Notes under the pieces: model-generated
Databases searched by the model: none
What the model saw: the letters and a program-made list of their open reading frames with translations, nothing else
Told to the model about the DNA's origin: nothing
Source: JANNHP01 sp031404455
GTDB taxonomy: Bacteria > Planctomycetota > JAJSAM01 > JAJVHW01
NCBI GenBank assembly: GCA_031404455.1
Contig: JANNHP010000362.1
Span: forward strand, 1 to 29,559
Reading direction: 5' to 3'
DNA length: 29,559 nt
Program-made: the position numbers and the translations under genes
Shown: positions 16,005-22,982 of the stretch, piece by piece
How the letters are laid out: each line of letters opens with the position of its first letter
Numbering within the stretch: the stretch's first letter is position 1

Positions 16005-17315
16005 ATGACGTCATCGCGCAGGTCGTTGTGGATCGCCGTGGCCGCAGTCGCCACGGCCGCCTTGGTCGCAAACCTTCCGGCGACCGACGCGAAGCCCAGG
16101 CGAAAGAGCGCGGGATTCGACGCGGAAATCGAGCGCAACTCCGCGTCCCTCGTACTCGAGGGGCGCGAGACGTTCCGCTTCGAGACGTTCGGCGACGAAG
16201 CGTTCTGGGGCGGGCAGCTCCGGCTGCACGAGTCGATCGGAGCGGCGAAGCCTCGCGATGCCCTGGCGCTCGGTCTCAAGATCGACGTCGACGCGCTCAC
16301 CGCCCCGATCAAGCGCGGCATCACGCGCGGAACCGTGGATCTCGACGACCCCGCGGTGACGCGCGAACTCTTGAGGCGCAACGCCGTCGTCGGAGTGAAG
16401 GGCTTCTTCGACGCAGGCGGCAACCTCACTTCGATCGGGATCACCTGCGCCCTGTGCCACTCGACCGTGGACGACTCGACGTCCGCGGGAATCGGTCGTC
16501 GTCTCGACGGCTGGCCGAACCGCGACCTCGACGTCGGGAAGATCATCAACCTGGCGCCGACCGTGGCGCCGATCGCAGCGGTCCTCGCGGTCGACGAAGG
16601 GACCGTCCGCTCGGTCCTCGATTCCTGGGGGCCGGGCAAGTTCGACGCGGCTCTGCTCCTCGACGGAAAGGCGTTCCGCCCCGACGGGAAGAGCGGCGCG
16701 ACTCTGATCCCGCCGGCGTTCGGACTCGCGGGCGTCAACCTGAACACGTGGACGGGCTGGGGCTCGACCACCTACTGGAACGCGTTCGTCGCAGTCCTCG
16801 AGATGCACGGGAAGGGCAACTTCTCCGACCCCCGCCTGAGCGACGCCGCGCAGTTCCCGGTGGCCGCGCGCAACGGATTCGACAACGTCGTCAGCGACCC
16901 GGACCTCGTCACGCCGAAACTCGCGGCGCTCCACGCGTACCAGCTCGTCATCCCGGCCCCGAAAGCACGGGCGGGGAGCTTCGACGCCGCCGCCTCGGCG
17001 CGCGGCGACCTGCTCTTCAGCGGAAGAGCGAACTGCGCGCGCTGCCACACGGAGGCACTCTCCACCGAACCGGGCTGGAATCTCCACACGCCTGCGGAGA
17101 TGGGGATCGACTCGTTCCAGGCGGACCGTTCGCCCGACCGCCGCTATCGGACAGCGCCGCTCAGGGGCCTCTGGACCCACATGAAGGGCGGCTTCTTCCA
17201 CGACGGCCGCTTCGCGACGCTGCGCGACGTCATCGTCCACTACGACAGCCTGTTCACGCTCGGGCTCTCGGCTCCGGAGATGGCGGATCTCGAGGAGTAC
17301 CTGAAGTCCCTGTAG
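16005..17315 (+). CDS. Di-heme c-type cytochrome, cytochrome c peroxidase-like
   Basis: This 436-residue protein has an N-terminal signal peptide (basic start, then IAVAAVATAALVANLPATDA), so it is exported. Two heme-binding CxxCH motifs are present: CALCH at residues 148-152 and CARCH at 344-348. The C-terminal part has the peroxidase-family blocks YRTAPLRGLWTHMKGGFFHDGRFATLRDV and HYD. Family members reduce hydrogen peroxide with electrons from small cytochromes, or oxidise other substrates as MauG does. It is longer than classical bacterial cytochrome c peroxidases, mainly before the first heme, so the substrate is open. The ATG follows GAGGAGG. Promoter P4 lies upstream and a small membrane protein gene follows 26 bp after the stop. 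Confidence 0.85.
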   Translation: MTSSRRSLWIAVAAVATAALVANLPATDAKPRRKSAGFDAEIERNSASLVLEGRETFRFETFGDEAFWGGQLRLHESIGAAKPRDALALGLKIDVDALTAPIKRGITRGTVDLDDPAVTRELLRRNAVVGVKGFFDAGGNLTSIGITCALCHSTVDDSTSAGIGRRLDGWPNRDLDVGKIINLAPTVAPIAAVLAVDEGTVRSVLDSWGPGKFDAALLLDGKAFRPDGKSGATLIPPAFGLAGVNLNTWTGWGSTTYWNAFVAVLEMHGKGNFSDPRLSDAAQFPVAARNGFDNVVSDPDLVTPKLAALHAYQLVIPAPKARAGSFDAAASARGDLLFSGRANCARCHTEALSTEPGWNLHTPAEMGIDSFQADRSPDRRYRTAPLRGLWTHMKGGFFHDGRFATLRDVIVHYDSLFTLGLSAPEMADLEEYLKSL

Positions 17316-17341
17316 CGAGCCACTCCGGACATCGAGGTTTC

Positions 17342-17770
17342 ATGAGTGCCGTGATACGAACCGCGATCGCACTGGTGTCGCTCGCCTCCACGTACTGCTT
17401 CGTGTTCTGGATGAGCGCCGGACTGCTCTTCCCACTCGATGCGCCGCTGTGGATTGCGCACGCCGCAGGCGCGGTCGCCGCTCTGCTCGTGGCGTGTTTC
17501 GTCTGGGCGCGCACGTCCGCGGCATCGCCGGGCGGCCTCCTCACCACGATCGGCATCGGTGCCTGCGTGACGGGCGCGATCGGATTCGCGCTCGGCTTCT
17601 TCGGGCCCATCCTGTTCATGCCGGACGCCAATCAGGGCCCGCTGCTCGGCCTCTTCTTCACCGGCCCTCTGGGGTTCGTGCTGCGAGCGGCGGGAGGAGG
17701 CGGCGTGGTCTGGCTCGTCCGCCGAAGGCGCGGAACGCAGAGCGCACACGACGGGCCCGGCGCCGTGTGA
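17342..17770 (+). CDS. Small integral membrane protein of unknown function
   Basis: This 142-residue protein is predicted to have about four membrane helices (the first two near ALVSLASTYCFVFWMSAGLL and HAAGAVAALLVACFVWA) and ends in a basic RRRR tail that should face the cytoplasm. I do not recognise the family. It starts at the ATG 26 bp after the cytochrome stop, without a strong ribosome site, so it is probably co-transcribed with the cytochrome from P4. A role next to a periplasmic heme protein, such as membrane anchoring or electron supply, is possible, but no heme or metal ligand motif is visible. Confidence 0.65.
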   Translation: MSAVIRTAIALVSLASTYCFVFWMSAGLLFPLDAPLWIAHAAGAVAALLVACFVWARTSAASPGGLLTTIGIGACVTGAIGFALGFFGPILFMPDANQGPLLGLFFTGPLGFVLRAAGGGGVVWLVRRRRGTQSAHDGPGAV

Positions 17771-17887
17771 CCGAGCGGCCGCAGGAGTCGCGCCGAACTG
17801 CGCGCCCCGATCCGAGTCGCTCCGGTCTCACACGGACGCGCGTCGCAGCGTCGCCGCGGACGCGAGATGCACGCGAGATGGAACCGG

Positions 17888-17932
17888 GTGGGGTTCCACC
17901 CTATGGAAGGCGGCCGCGAGTGCTCATATCGT
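17888..17932 (+). promoter_or_regulatory. Palindromic activator-type promoter P5 (toward the PEP-CTERM-like gene)
   Basis: GTGGGGTTCCACCCTAT is at 17888-17904, then a 22-bp gap, then TATCGT at 17927-17932. The expected transcript start is near 17939, about 66 bp before the ATG at 18005. Confidence 0.74.
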
Positions 17933-18004
17933 GTTCGCGTTGGGACGCAAGAAGCGTCTGCTAGGGAAAGTGGCATGAACCCTTTTCGATCCAGGAGATA
18001 TGAG

Positions 18005-18769
18005 ATGAAGCCTTCAATCCTCACGCTGGTCGCGGTCGCGGCGCTCGCAGTCTTCCCGCTCTGCGCGGACGCCGGCACGATCACCACCGCGTCGGACACG
18101 GACGAGTACTCCTACAACAACGGCGGGGAATTCAGGGTCACCGAGTTCTCGGGCGCGAGCGTTCCGGGAATGGGATCCGGCGTCCTTCTCTCCGGCAGCT
18201 ACTTCCAGACGTTCTGCCTCGAGTACGACGAACCCATCGCGCACGGTGTCCAGTACAACTGGACGTTGAGCAACGCCTCGCACGACGGCGGCGGGAGCAC
18301 CGCGGAAGGCGCCCAGCAGGACTCGAGCGGGAACTGGTTCGACCCGATCGACTCCCGGACTGCGTACCTGTACACGCAGTTCTGGAACGGCACGCTTTCG
18401 TGGACGGCGTACAACGGCGACCTGCACGAGTATGACTACACGTCCGGCTCCGGACGGGTCGCGTCGGCCTCGGCGCTGCAGCAGGCGTTCTGGTATCTCG
18501 AGCAGTCGCTCACCCTCGAACAGATCGGCGGGGACACCTCCGAGGCGTACGCGCTCGTCCTCGAGGCGCAGAGCGCGATCGACGACGGGCTCTGGAGCGG
18601 GATCGGCAACGTCCGCGTGCTCACGCTGACGACGAGCACGGGCGGCCGCATCCAGGACCAGCTCTTCATGGTCCCGCTGCCGCCGGCGGCCCTCGCGGGC
18701 CTCGGTCTGATGGTCGGACTCGGCGCGATCGGCATCTGGCGACGCCGCCGCGTTGCGATCGAGTTCTAG
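18005..18769 (+). CDS. Exported protein with PEP-CTERM-like (VPLPPA) sorting signal
   Basis: This 254-residue protein has an N-terminal signal peptide (MKPSILTLVAVAALAVFPLC then ADAG). The body is rich in Ser, Gly, Tyr and Trp, resembling beta-rich extracellular proteins (YFQTFCLEYDEP, TAYLYTQFWNGTL, ASALQQAFWYLEQ). It ends with VPLPPAALAGLGLMVGLGAI followed by WRRRR: a VPLPPA motif, a hydrophobic helix and a basic tail, the tripartite layout of PEP-CTERM sorting signals processed by exosortase. The ATG was chosen for the AGGAG eight bases upstream; another in-frame ATG lies 27 bp earlier without such a site. Promoter P5 precedes it and a strong terminator follows, so it is a single-gene unit. 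No exosortase is in the window. Confidence 0.8.
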   Translation: MKPSILTLVAVAALAVFPLCADAGTITTASDTDEYSYNNGGEFRVTEFSGASVPGMGSGVLLSGSYFQTFCLEYDEPIAHGVQYNWTLSNASHDGGGSTAEGAQQDSSGNWFDPIDSRTAYLYTQFWNGTLSWTAYNGDLHEYDYTSGSGRVASASALQQAFWYLEQSLTLEQIGGDTSEAYALVLEAQSAIDDGLWSGIGNVRVLTLTTSTGGRIQDQLFMVPLPPAALAGLGLMVGLGAIGIWRRRRVAIEF

Positions 18770-18787
18770 CCGCGCCTCCGCATCAGC

Positions 18788-18828
18788 GCCGGCGACCTGC
18801 AGACCGCAGGTCGCCGGCCTCCTCTTTT
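18788..18828 (+). terminator. Strong intrinsic terminator after the PEP-CTERM-like gene
   Basis: A 13-bp perfect stem (GCCGGCGACCTGC and its complement) encloses the loop AGACC and is followed by CTCCTCTTTT. It lies 19 bp after the stop codon. Confidence 0.88.
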
Positions 18829-19049
18829 CGGGGCCGGCGCCGGTCCCGGACCGTGCGGAGCGATCGGCTTGCGATCCAACGACCCGCGTCGTCGCGAGCG
18901 TTGCCTTGCGCGGCACCGGCCGGCGGACGTGGCCCGGAAACGCGCGCTCGAGACACCCTAGAGAGAAGTGCCGCACCCGAGCCACGGTGGCGACGGGGGC
19001 GACGACAGGACACCGGACGCAGTTCCGGCCACGCAGAGGAGTACATCGC

Positions 19050-19493
19050 ATGACGCAGTCCACGAAGGGTCCGGAGAAGGATCCGGGCAGCAACGACGAG
19101 AACAGGGACGCCCGGCGCGATCCGTCGAAGACCGCGCCGAAGTCCCCGGCGCCCGGAAGCGGGAGCCAGGGTACGAGGAGCGATGCGATCAGCTCGAACC
19201 CGCCCGGATCGCGGTCGCCGGGCGACAGGCCGCAGGGCCCGAGCGTCAACCCGGCGCGGCGCGAACGCGAGACGTCGAGCGACGGGATCCGGAGTCCGTC
19301 CCGATCCGAGGACCAGGACAACTCGCCCCGGCGTTCGGAGTCGCAGCCCAGCGAGCCGGATCGGACGAGTCCCCAGGATCCGAAGCAGTTCGGACAGCGC
19401 GATCCGGTCCAGCCGAATCGCCCCACGCCCACCCAGCCGTCCCGCGTCATCGATCCGGCCGTCGGCGAGTCCGGCGGCGACACGGAGAACTGA
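19050..19493 (+). CDS. Second hydrophilin-like disordered protein, Pro/Ser/Arg-rich
   Basis: This 147-residue protein starts at an ATG behind AGAGGAG and is made almost only of Ser, Pro, Arg, Asp, Gln, Gly and Asn, with no hydrophobic segment and no cysteine. It opens MTQSTKGPEKDPGSNDENRD and closes with VIDPAVGESGGDTEN, a slightly more ordered, acidic tail. Composition and lack of structure match the protein at 13855-14529, though this one has more proline and no tandem repeat. A protectant role in dehydration or osmotic stress is the natural inference. It is flanked by terminators on both sides, so it is transcribed alone. I could not identify its promoter. Confidence 0.75.
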   Translation: MTQSTKGPEKDPGSNDENRDARRDPSKTAPKSPAPGSGSQGTRSDAISSNPPGSRSPGDRPQGPSVNPARRERETSSDGIRSPSRSEDQDNSPRRSESQPSEPDRTSPQDPKQFGQRDPVQPNRPTPTQPSRVIDPAVGESGGDTEN

Positions 19494-19510
19494 CCGCCCG
19501 TCCGGCGACT

Positions 19511-19545
19511 GCGGACGCGCCGCTCCTCGGCGCGTCCGCTTCGCT
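19511..19545 (+). terminator. Intrinsic terminator after the second hydrophilin-like gene
   Basis: GCGGACGCGCCG and CGGCGCGTCCGC form a 12-bp perfect stem with loop CTCCT, followed by TTCGCTCCT. The tail is only moderately T-rich. It lies 17 bp after the stop. Confidence 0.75.
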
Positions 19546-19597
19546 CCTGGGTCGTGCCCGAAGCGGTTGCGTGAGCGTCGGACTCCGGACCCCGGAG

Positions 19598-19642
19598 ATG
19601 GGGTTTCACCCCATTTCGAGAACGCGGCGCGTCACCTACCCT
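19598..19642 (+). promoter_or_regulatory. Palindromic activator-type promoter P6, perfect 7-3-7 dyad
   Basis: ATGGGGT-TTC-ACCCCAT at 19598-19614 is the only copy in the window with fully symmetrical arms. After 22 bp comes TACCCT at 19637-19642. The transcript should start near 19649, 15 bp before the ATG at 19664, so the leader holds just a ribosome site (GAGGAG). Confidence 0.76.
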
Positions 19643-19663
19643 GCGGCCGAGGAGGATCGAACC

Positions 19664-19813
19664 ATGCGAGCGATCAGGATGCTCCGCCGCCTCCCGGTGC
19701 CGAAGTGCATCGGTGCCGCCGCGGCCGGATGCCGCACTGCGGAGCGCTCCGCCTGGAACGCGGAATCCGGCGGCAGGCCGATCGGCGAATCGGCGCGACG
19801 GCGGATCGTCTGA
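19664..19813 (+). CDS. Entericidin-like small lipoprotein, possibly decayed
   Basis: This 49-residue frame begins 15 bases after the predicted P6 transcript start and has GAGGAG upstream. It contains AAGCRTAERSAWNAESGG followed by RPIGESARR, which follows the entericidin EcnA/EcnB pattern of a lipidated cysteine, a small helix and a GG..I..SA ending. The region before the cysteine (LRRLPVPKCIGAAAAGC) is too basic and short of hydrophobic residues for a good lipoprotein signal, so the signal peptide may have been damaged by mutation. Entericidins are stationary-phase-induced cell-envelope peptides, which would suit the regulon. Because similarity is judged by eye over about 25 residues, this call is tentative. 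Confidence 0.42.
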   Translation: MRAIRMLRRLPVPKCIGAAAAGCRTAERSAWNAESGGRPIGESARRRIV

Positions 19814-20217
19814 CGCATGCGCAACCGAATCGCGATCCGGTCGAGCGGCCTGCCGACGAGGTGCGCCGGGACTCCGGTCCGCCGTGCGCTGCGGGCGGCG
19901 ATCGTCGTCGACAGCGAACGCCCGGGGGTCCGTTGAACGCGACGATCGGCCACTGGGTGCTCCATGTCAGGGCGGCGATGACGACGATCGCGCGCACAGC
20001 GACGTCGCCGTTCGCGATCCGGCCGCAGATCGAGCGCCGACGCGTCTCGTCCGGCCGCGTGCGCGCCGACGCGGTCCTCGAGGAAGCGCTGGCGCTCATC
20101 CACGAGTCCGACTCGCCCCCGATGTTCCGTACCCGCGGACCGAGAGGCGGACCGGCCAGTCCCGGCGACGCGAGATGAGGAGCGCGGACCGCATCGGGGC
20201 CGGTCCCCGCGGCGCGA
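19814..20217. other. Stretch without a convincing gene
   Basis: Several short open frames exist on both strands, for example a 66-codon frame at 19978-20178 on the plus strand, but none has both a good ribosome site and protein-like composition. No palindromic element or terminator hairpin stands out. It may be remnant coding DNA downstream of the entericidin-like gene. Confidence 0.4.
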
Positions 20218-20592
20218 TCACGTCTCCTCCGCTTCCTCCGCTTTCTCAGCGGCCGTCGCGTCCAGGTGGAACCGGTGCAGGACACGGTGGCCCATCGGGG
20301 CGAGCAGGATCGCCGCGCTCGTCAGGAGCGCGAAGCCGCAGAGCAGCGCGTAGGCCGACGCGAAGAGCTTCCCGGAGTCGGTGTCGAGACGGTCGACCGG
20401 GCCCATGCCGCCGAGGATCATCGACGCGTTGTAGATCGAGTCGATCCAGGCGAGGTGCCCGAGCCAGCGATAGCCGGCCGCGCCGACGAGGAGCGAGACG
20501 ACGACGAGACCCGCGGCGAGAGCGGCACTGACGGCTACGCGCCCGAGGTAGGAACGCCTGGAGATCAGCGGCTCGCTTCGATGCTCGAACAT
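20218..20592 (-). CDS. Two-helix membrane protein with pore-like LGGMGPVD motif
   Basis: This 124-residue protein has two or three hydrophobic helices (VAVSAALAAGLVVVSLLVGA; GKLFASAYALLCGFALLTSA). Between them is WIDSIYNASMILGGMGPVDR, which sits where two-helix potassium channels carry the pore helix and selectivity filter, but the filter TVGYG is replaced by LGGMGPVD. A family with this exact layout is widespread and uncharacterised. The C-terminus is charged and helical (HRFHLDATAAEKAEEAEET). It is the third gene of a minus-strand unit that begins with the TerB-like gene and is driven by promoter P7; only 8 bp separate it from the gene before. Ion conduction is possible but not supported by a canonical filter. 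Confidence 0.7.
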   Translation of the reverse strand: MFEHRSEPLISRRSYLGRVAVSAALAAGLVVVSLLVGAAGYRWLGHLAWIDSIYNASMILGGMGPVDRLDTDSGKLFASAYALLCGFALLTSAAILLAPMGHRVLHRFHLDATAAEKAEEAEET

Positions 20593-20600
20593 GTCCCTCG

Positions 20601-20957
20601 CTAGCCGGTCCCCACGGGCGCAGGCCAGGCGATCCCTGCGCGCCGCCGCAATCGCGCGGTCGTCATCACGCTGTCCTCGAGTCGAGGCCGGACGGCGTCG
20701 CGGATTCGCATCCGAAGGCGGTTCGCCGACACCTGCGCCGCCTCGAACGCGACGATGCGTTCCCCGGCGCAGGTCGCGCAGTCCGACTCGGCGGAGCCCG
20801 GCCGGCCGGCGTCAGCGACCCCGTGACGCGAGGCGTTCCGCAAGGGCGGGAGAGCGCCGGAGGAGCGTTGTTCCGCTGAGGAGCTGGGAAGGAATGCGGT
20901 CCGTTGCTTCACGCCTGGGCGAGGCGACTCCGGCGTCTCTTGATGAAAGGGATTCAT
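20601..20957 (-). CDS. Hypothetical protein with a CxxC pair, middle gene of the TerB operon
   Basis: I do not recognise this 118-residue protein. It starts at an ATG behind AAGGTG. The first half is polar and proline/serine-rich (MNPFHQETPESPRPGVKQRT). The second half holds CATC in SAESDCATCAGERIVAFEAA, followed by a basic helical stretch (QVSANRLRMRIRDAVRPRLE). A single CxxC could bind metal in a dimer or act in redox. It lies 82 bp after the TerB-like gene and 8 bp before the channel-like gene on the same strand, so an operon under promoter P7 is likely. The open frame extends further upstream across the TerB gene, which is a shadow. Confidence 0.5.
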   Translation of the reverse strand: MNPFHQETPESPRPGVKQRTAFLPSSSAEQRSSGALPPLRNASRHGVADAGRPGSAESDCATCAGERIVAFEAAQVSANRLRMRIRDAVRPRLEDSVMTTARLRRRAGIAWPAPVGTG

Positions 20958-21039
20958 GTCGGCACCTTGGTTCGGCGTGTCTCGGAGCGGATCGGGTCGC
21001 CGCCCGGGACCCCGGGCGCTCCCTTGGACGAGCGGATCG

Positions 21040-21420
21040 CTACGACGACGACTCGCACTGCGCGGGGTGGAACGCGACGCCGCGACCGGAGGGAGACTCG
21101 ACGCGCGCAAGCCACGCCGTCTCGATCCTGTCGAGGATCGCCCGCTCCCGCGGCGCGCAGGCACTGTGGACGTGCGCGATCGCGCGGCACGCGACGAGCG
21201 CCACGTCGCGCGCATCCTGCGACGCGACCTGTGCGATCTGCGAGTCGACGTCGTAGGAACTGGCGATCAGCGCCCCGGCCGTGATGCCGGGAGGCAGGTT
21301 CGCGTCCTCGAGCGCCACCCCGATGAACGCACGCTCGCGCGCCGTCAGTTCGCCGTCGGCCTCTGCGATCGCCACGAGCAACTGGAGACCGGCCAGAGCT
21401 TCGGTGCCCGCGATGGACAT
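21040..21420 (-). CDS. TerB-like (tellurite resistance family) protein
   Basis: This 126-residue all-helical protein has the TerB-type repeat of small acidic loops: LQLLVAIAEADGELTARERA near residue 12 and a second half with HVHSACAPRERAILDRIETA. The ADGELT and E residues match the metal-binding acidic pattern of TerB/DUF533 folds. TerB-like domains occur in stress and phage-defence systems as well as tellurite resistance, so the name says little about the substrate. The ATG has GAGGAG eight bases upstream. It is the first gene after promoter P7 and is divergent from the response regulator gene, each with its own palindromic element in the shared upstream region. Confidence 0.75.
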   Translation of the reverse strand: MSIAGTEALAGLQLLVAIAEADGELTARERAFIGVALEDANLPPGITAGALIASSYDVDSQIAQVASQDARDVALVACRAIAHVHSACAPRERAILDRIETAWLARVESPSGRGVAFHPAQCESSS

Positions 21421-21531
21421 GGGACGACTCCTCTCGGAGGCCGGCCGGCGAGGGGCGCCCGACATCGGCAGACTGCGGCAGCGTCTTCGTCCGCGCGTGG
21501 TGCGCGACAGCACATCGGGCCGCAGTTCGCC

Positions 21532-21576
21532 ACGGTACGCGCCGGCCCCCTGCGACTGAATGGGGCGTAACCCTAC
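21532..21576 (-). promoter_or_regulatory. Palindromic activator-type promoter P7 (toward the TerB operon)
   Basis: Read on the minus strand, GTAGGGTTACGCCCCAT (21576-21560) is followed after 22 bp by TACCGT (21537-21532). The expected transcript start near 21525 lies about 105 bp before the TerB-like ATG. It is back to back with P8, with 75 bp between the two elements. Confidence 0.78.
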
Positions 21577-21651
21577 TGAGGCGGGTTCATCAACCGGCGG
21601 CCGTCGTCGCCTCGTGGCCATGTTCGAGTCCGGCCCGGAGGAGGCGGCGAG

Positions 21652-21695
21652 GTAGGGTTCCACCCCATTCGCCAGACGAGCGCTCCCCTTAGAAT
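21652..21695 (+). promoter_or_regulatory. Palindromic activator-type promoter P8 (toward the response regulator)
   Basis: GTAGGGTTCCACCCCAT is at 21652-21668, then a 21-bp gap, then TAGAAT at 21690-21695, the -10 nearest to TATAAT in the set. The predicted transcript start near 21702 leaves a leader of about 230 bases before the ATG at 21934. The position implies that the response regulator gene is itself a member of the regulon. Confidence 0.78.
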
Positions 21696-21933
21696 GCTGG
21701 GTGGAAGGGCGGCGAGCGGCGCTGGGCTGCGACCCGGCCTGCACGTTCCTCGGCGACCGCGTGTCGCGGGCGCGGCATCAGATGCGAACCCAGATCCCCG
21801 GGAGAGACGGATCGATGGCACTCGAACGCTCCTGCCCACGTGCCCTCCAGTGGCACGCCACGCCGCCGGGGATCGCCTGCGCCGGCGACCCGCATCGGGC
21901 GCCGCGCCCGCGGCCCGGGCGCCGAGGTGGCGC

Positions 21934-22707
21934 ATGATCGAACGCAAGCCCTCCAAGGCGGCCGGCAGCGCGCACCGGCCGGCCGCGGCGAACACGACGC
22001 CGAGGATCTCGGTCCTCCTCGTCGACGATCACACGCTCATCCGCCAGGGGTTGCGCGTCCTCCTCGAGGCCGAGGACGACATCGTCGTCGTCGGCGAGGC
22101 GCAGGACGGCCGGCGCGCGGTCGCGATGGTTGCGAAGCTGCGTCCCGCGGTCGTCGTGATGGACATCGCGATGCCGCAGCTCAACGGCCTCGAGGCCACG
22201 CGGCAGGTCCTCGAAGTCGCGCCCGAGACGCGGGTGCTCATCCTCTCGGCGCACAGCGACGAGGAGTACGTCGAGCGCGTCACGGGGCTCGGCGCCGCGG
22301 GCTACGTGCTGAAGCAGTCCTCCCTCGAGGACCTCGCGATGGCGATCCGTGCGGCGGCCGAGGGCAAGACCTACGTCAGCCCCTCGGTCCTCGAGAGGCA
22401 GCGCCACCGCACCGTCGGGACTGTCGGCGTTGTGGGCGGCGTTGTGGGCGGCGCTGTGGGGGGCGCGGTGAACGCGCCGACGACGGCGGCCCGGCTCACC
22501 TCGCGCGAGACGGAGGTTCTGCAGCTCGTCGCCGAGGGCAAGGCCAACAAGCAGACCGCGGCCGAGCTGGGGATCAGCATCAAGACGGTCGAGAAGCACC
22601 GGCAGAGCCTCATGACGAAGCTCGACATCCACGACGTCGCGGGCCTCACGCGCTACGCCATCGCCATCGGGAGCATCGAGGGCCGGAACCGGGGTGCGAC
22701 AGTCTGA
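21934..22707 (+). CDS. LuxR/NarL-family response regulator
   Basis: This 257-residue regulator has a receiver domain with the acidic pair D31-D32 (VLLVDDHTLIRQGL), phospho-acceptor D77 (VVVMDIAMPQLNG) and the conserved lysine of GYVLKQSS. A C-terminal LuxR-type helix-turn-helix follows (LTSRETEVLQLVAEGKANKQ; SIKTVEKHRQSLMTKL). Between them is an odd valine/glycine linker (VGVVGGVVGGAVGG) encoded by 12-bp tandem repeats. A 20-residue polar extension precedes the receiver. The start is an ATG after GAGGTGG; the frame is open upstream to 21694. No kinase is adjacent. The copy of the palindromic element upstream suggests autoregulation and makes this the best candidate for the protein that binds it, because NarL/FixJ/DosR relatives bind short inverted repeats. 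That link is inference. Confidence 0.92.
   Translation: MIERKPSKAAGSAHRPAAANTTPRISVLLVDDHTLIRQGLRVLLEAEDDIVVVGEAQDGRRAVAMVAKLRPAVVVMDIAMPQLNGLEATRQVLEVAPETRVLILSAHSDEEYVERVTGLGAAGYVLKQSSLEDLAMAIRAAAEGKTYVSPSVLERQRHRTVGTVGVVGGVVGGAVGGAVNAPTTAARLTSRETEVLQLVAEGKANKQTAAELGISIKTVEKHRQSLMTKLDIHDVAGLTRYAIAIGSIEGRNRGATV
22429..22464. repeat. Tandem 12-bp repeat in the response regulator linker
   Basis: Two perfect copies of GTTGTGGGCGGC and a third with two changes encode Val-Val-Gly-Gly units between the receiver and DNA-binding domains. In-frame gain or loss of units would change only linker length. Confidence 0.9.
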
Positions 22708-22710
22708 CGT

Positions 22711-22790
22711 TCGGGGCGCGCCGCCTGATGCCGGGGCGCGCCGCCTGACATCGGGGAGCAACTGCCCGACATCGGGGAGCAACCGCCTGA
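22711..22790. repeat. Four degenerate 20-21-bp tandem units just after the response regulator
   Basis: Two copies sharing CGGGGCGCGCCGCCTGA (from 22712 and 22732) are followed by two copies sharing CATCGGGGAGCAAC (from 22749 and 22770). All four follow the pattern CGGGG..GC....GCC.GA at a 19-21-bp period. They begin 4 bp after the stop codon. I see no gene, hairpin or spacer structure, so this is not a CRISPR array. Confidence 0.8.
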
Positions 22791-22956
22791 TCGTCCGCGT
22801 CGGGACTGCGCGCAGGCCGCTCACGGGTCCTCGCTCACGAGCGCGCCGCTGCCCGTCCCGTGGGCGTGAGATCCGCCGAGCAACCGGTCCCGCGTTCGCG
22901 GCGAATCAGCCGATCCGGACGAACGCGCGCCTGGGCGCGCCGTTCGACGCGCAGGA

Positions 22957-22974
22957 GCGCGGGTCGTCCCGCGC
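22957..22974 (-). terminator. GC hairpin after the DUF3309 gene
   Basis: GCGCGGG-TCGT-CCCGCGC forms a 7-bp stem with a 4-base loop just beyond the DUF3309 stop. There is no T tract on either side, so terminator function is uncertain. Confidence 0.4.
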
Positions 22975-22982
22975 GCGCCCGC

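Noticed and set aside
22711..22790. Possible CRISPR array
   Set aside because: The units are adjacent, with no spacers, and no cas gene is present.
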